A stretch of DNA of 5,339 bases. Origin: an uncultured PS1 clade bacterium. Its GTDB lineage: Bacteria > Pseudomonadota > Gammaproteobacteria > PS1 > Pseudothioglobaceae. Made by a program: the position numbers and the translations under genes. The stretch is taken from positions 1 to 5,339 of the forward strand of contig CALFDA010000099.1 in NCBI GenBank assembly GCA_937950605.1, given 5' to 3'. This document shows positions 5,276-5,339 of this stretch, piece by piece (position 1 is the stretch's first letter; every line of letters starts with the position of its first letter). The notes beneath the pieces were generated by a model. That model did no database searches. It saw nothing but the letters and a program-made list of their open reading frames with translations, and was not told where the DNA came from.

Positions 5276-5339
5276 ATGTCAGAATCAAAACAAAAACACA
5301 TTACTTATAGAAATGAAAAGATAGCTGTAGATGGAGATG
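5276..5339 (+). CDS. Start of a possible protein-coding gene (3' truncated)
   Basis: An ATG at 5276 opens a frame that stays open to the window end (21 codons, beginning MSESKQKHITYRNEKIA). A stop in the same frame at 5264 makes this the only ATG start. The N-terminus is hydrophilic and natural-looking, but no Shine-Dalgarno is visible and too little is present to identify it. A competing 36-codon frame from an ATG at 5214, with a weak GGGG upstream, overlaps it in another frame and may be a leader or noise. Confidence 0.35.
   Translation, partial: MSESKQKHITYRNEKIAVDGD

Noticed and set aside
5214..5324. 36-codon + strand frame
   Set aside because: It has only a weak GGGG upstream and overlaps the open frame at 5276; composition gives no support.

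Overview
The window is AT-rich bacterial DNA. It reads as an accessory or genomic-island region, not a housekeeping locus: coding is sparse, and the space between genes is full of repeats and hairpins. Nothing in it names the organism; a low-GC proteobacterium is possible, but I cannot show that.

Left part (1-2400). A + strand gene enters from outside the window and ends at 1086. Its C-terminal part carries a PD-(D/E)xK nuclease-like motif, of the kind seen at the end of large GHKL (Hsp90-like) ATP-binding proteins. It converges on, and overlaps by 12 bp, a - strand reverse transcriptase (RT). That RT has the diagnostic retron motifs: NAxxH, the YxDD active site and VTG. The DNA just upstream of the RT (about 2038-2400) is rich in hairpins and long-range complementary blocks, and is the likely retron msr-msd RNA gene. 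Two of these blocks (2038-2055 with 2245-2288) enclose an apparent upstream start codon. I therefore prefer the shorter RT, starting at 2013, although the ATG at 2166 has the better ribosome binding site.

Middle (2400-3480). There is an orphan + strand terminator at about 2505-2533 and a stretch without genes. A - strand gene (2801-3469) encodes an unrecognised 222-residue protein.

Right part (3480-5339). Two direct copies of a composite repeat (about 3483-3973 and 4942-5160), sharing an exact 63-bp hairpin-containing core, bracket a + strand pair of small overlapping genes. The first encodes an unrecognised 62-residue protein. The second encodes a 132-residue protein with a coiled coil followed by two membrane helices. 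The pair sits behind a dyad and a perfect TATAAT placed so close to the ATG that the mRNA may be leaderless. The unit looks like a mobile or duplicated cassette. A further coding region probably starts at 5276 and runs out of the window.

In short, the left part holds a probable retron beside a nuclease/ATPase gene, a combination typical of phage-defence islands. The right part holds a repeat-bounded small-gene cassette whose role is unknown. No functional link between the two halves is shown by the sequence.
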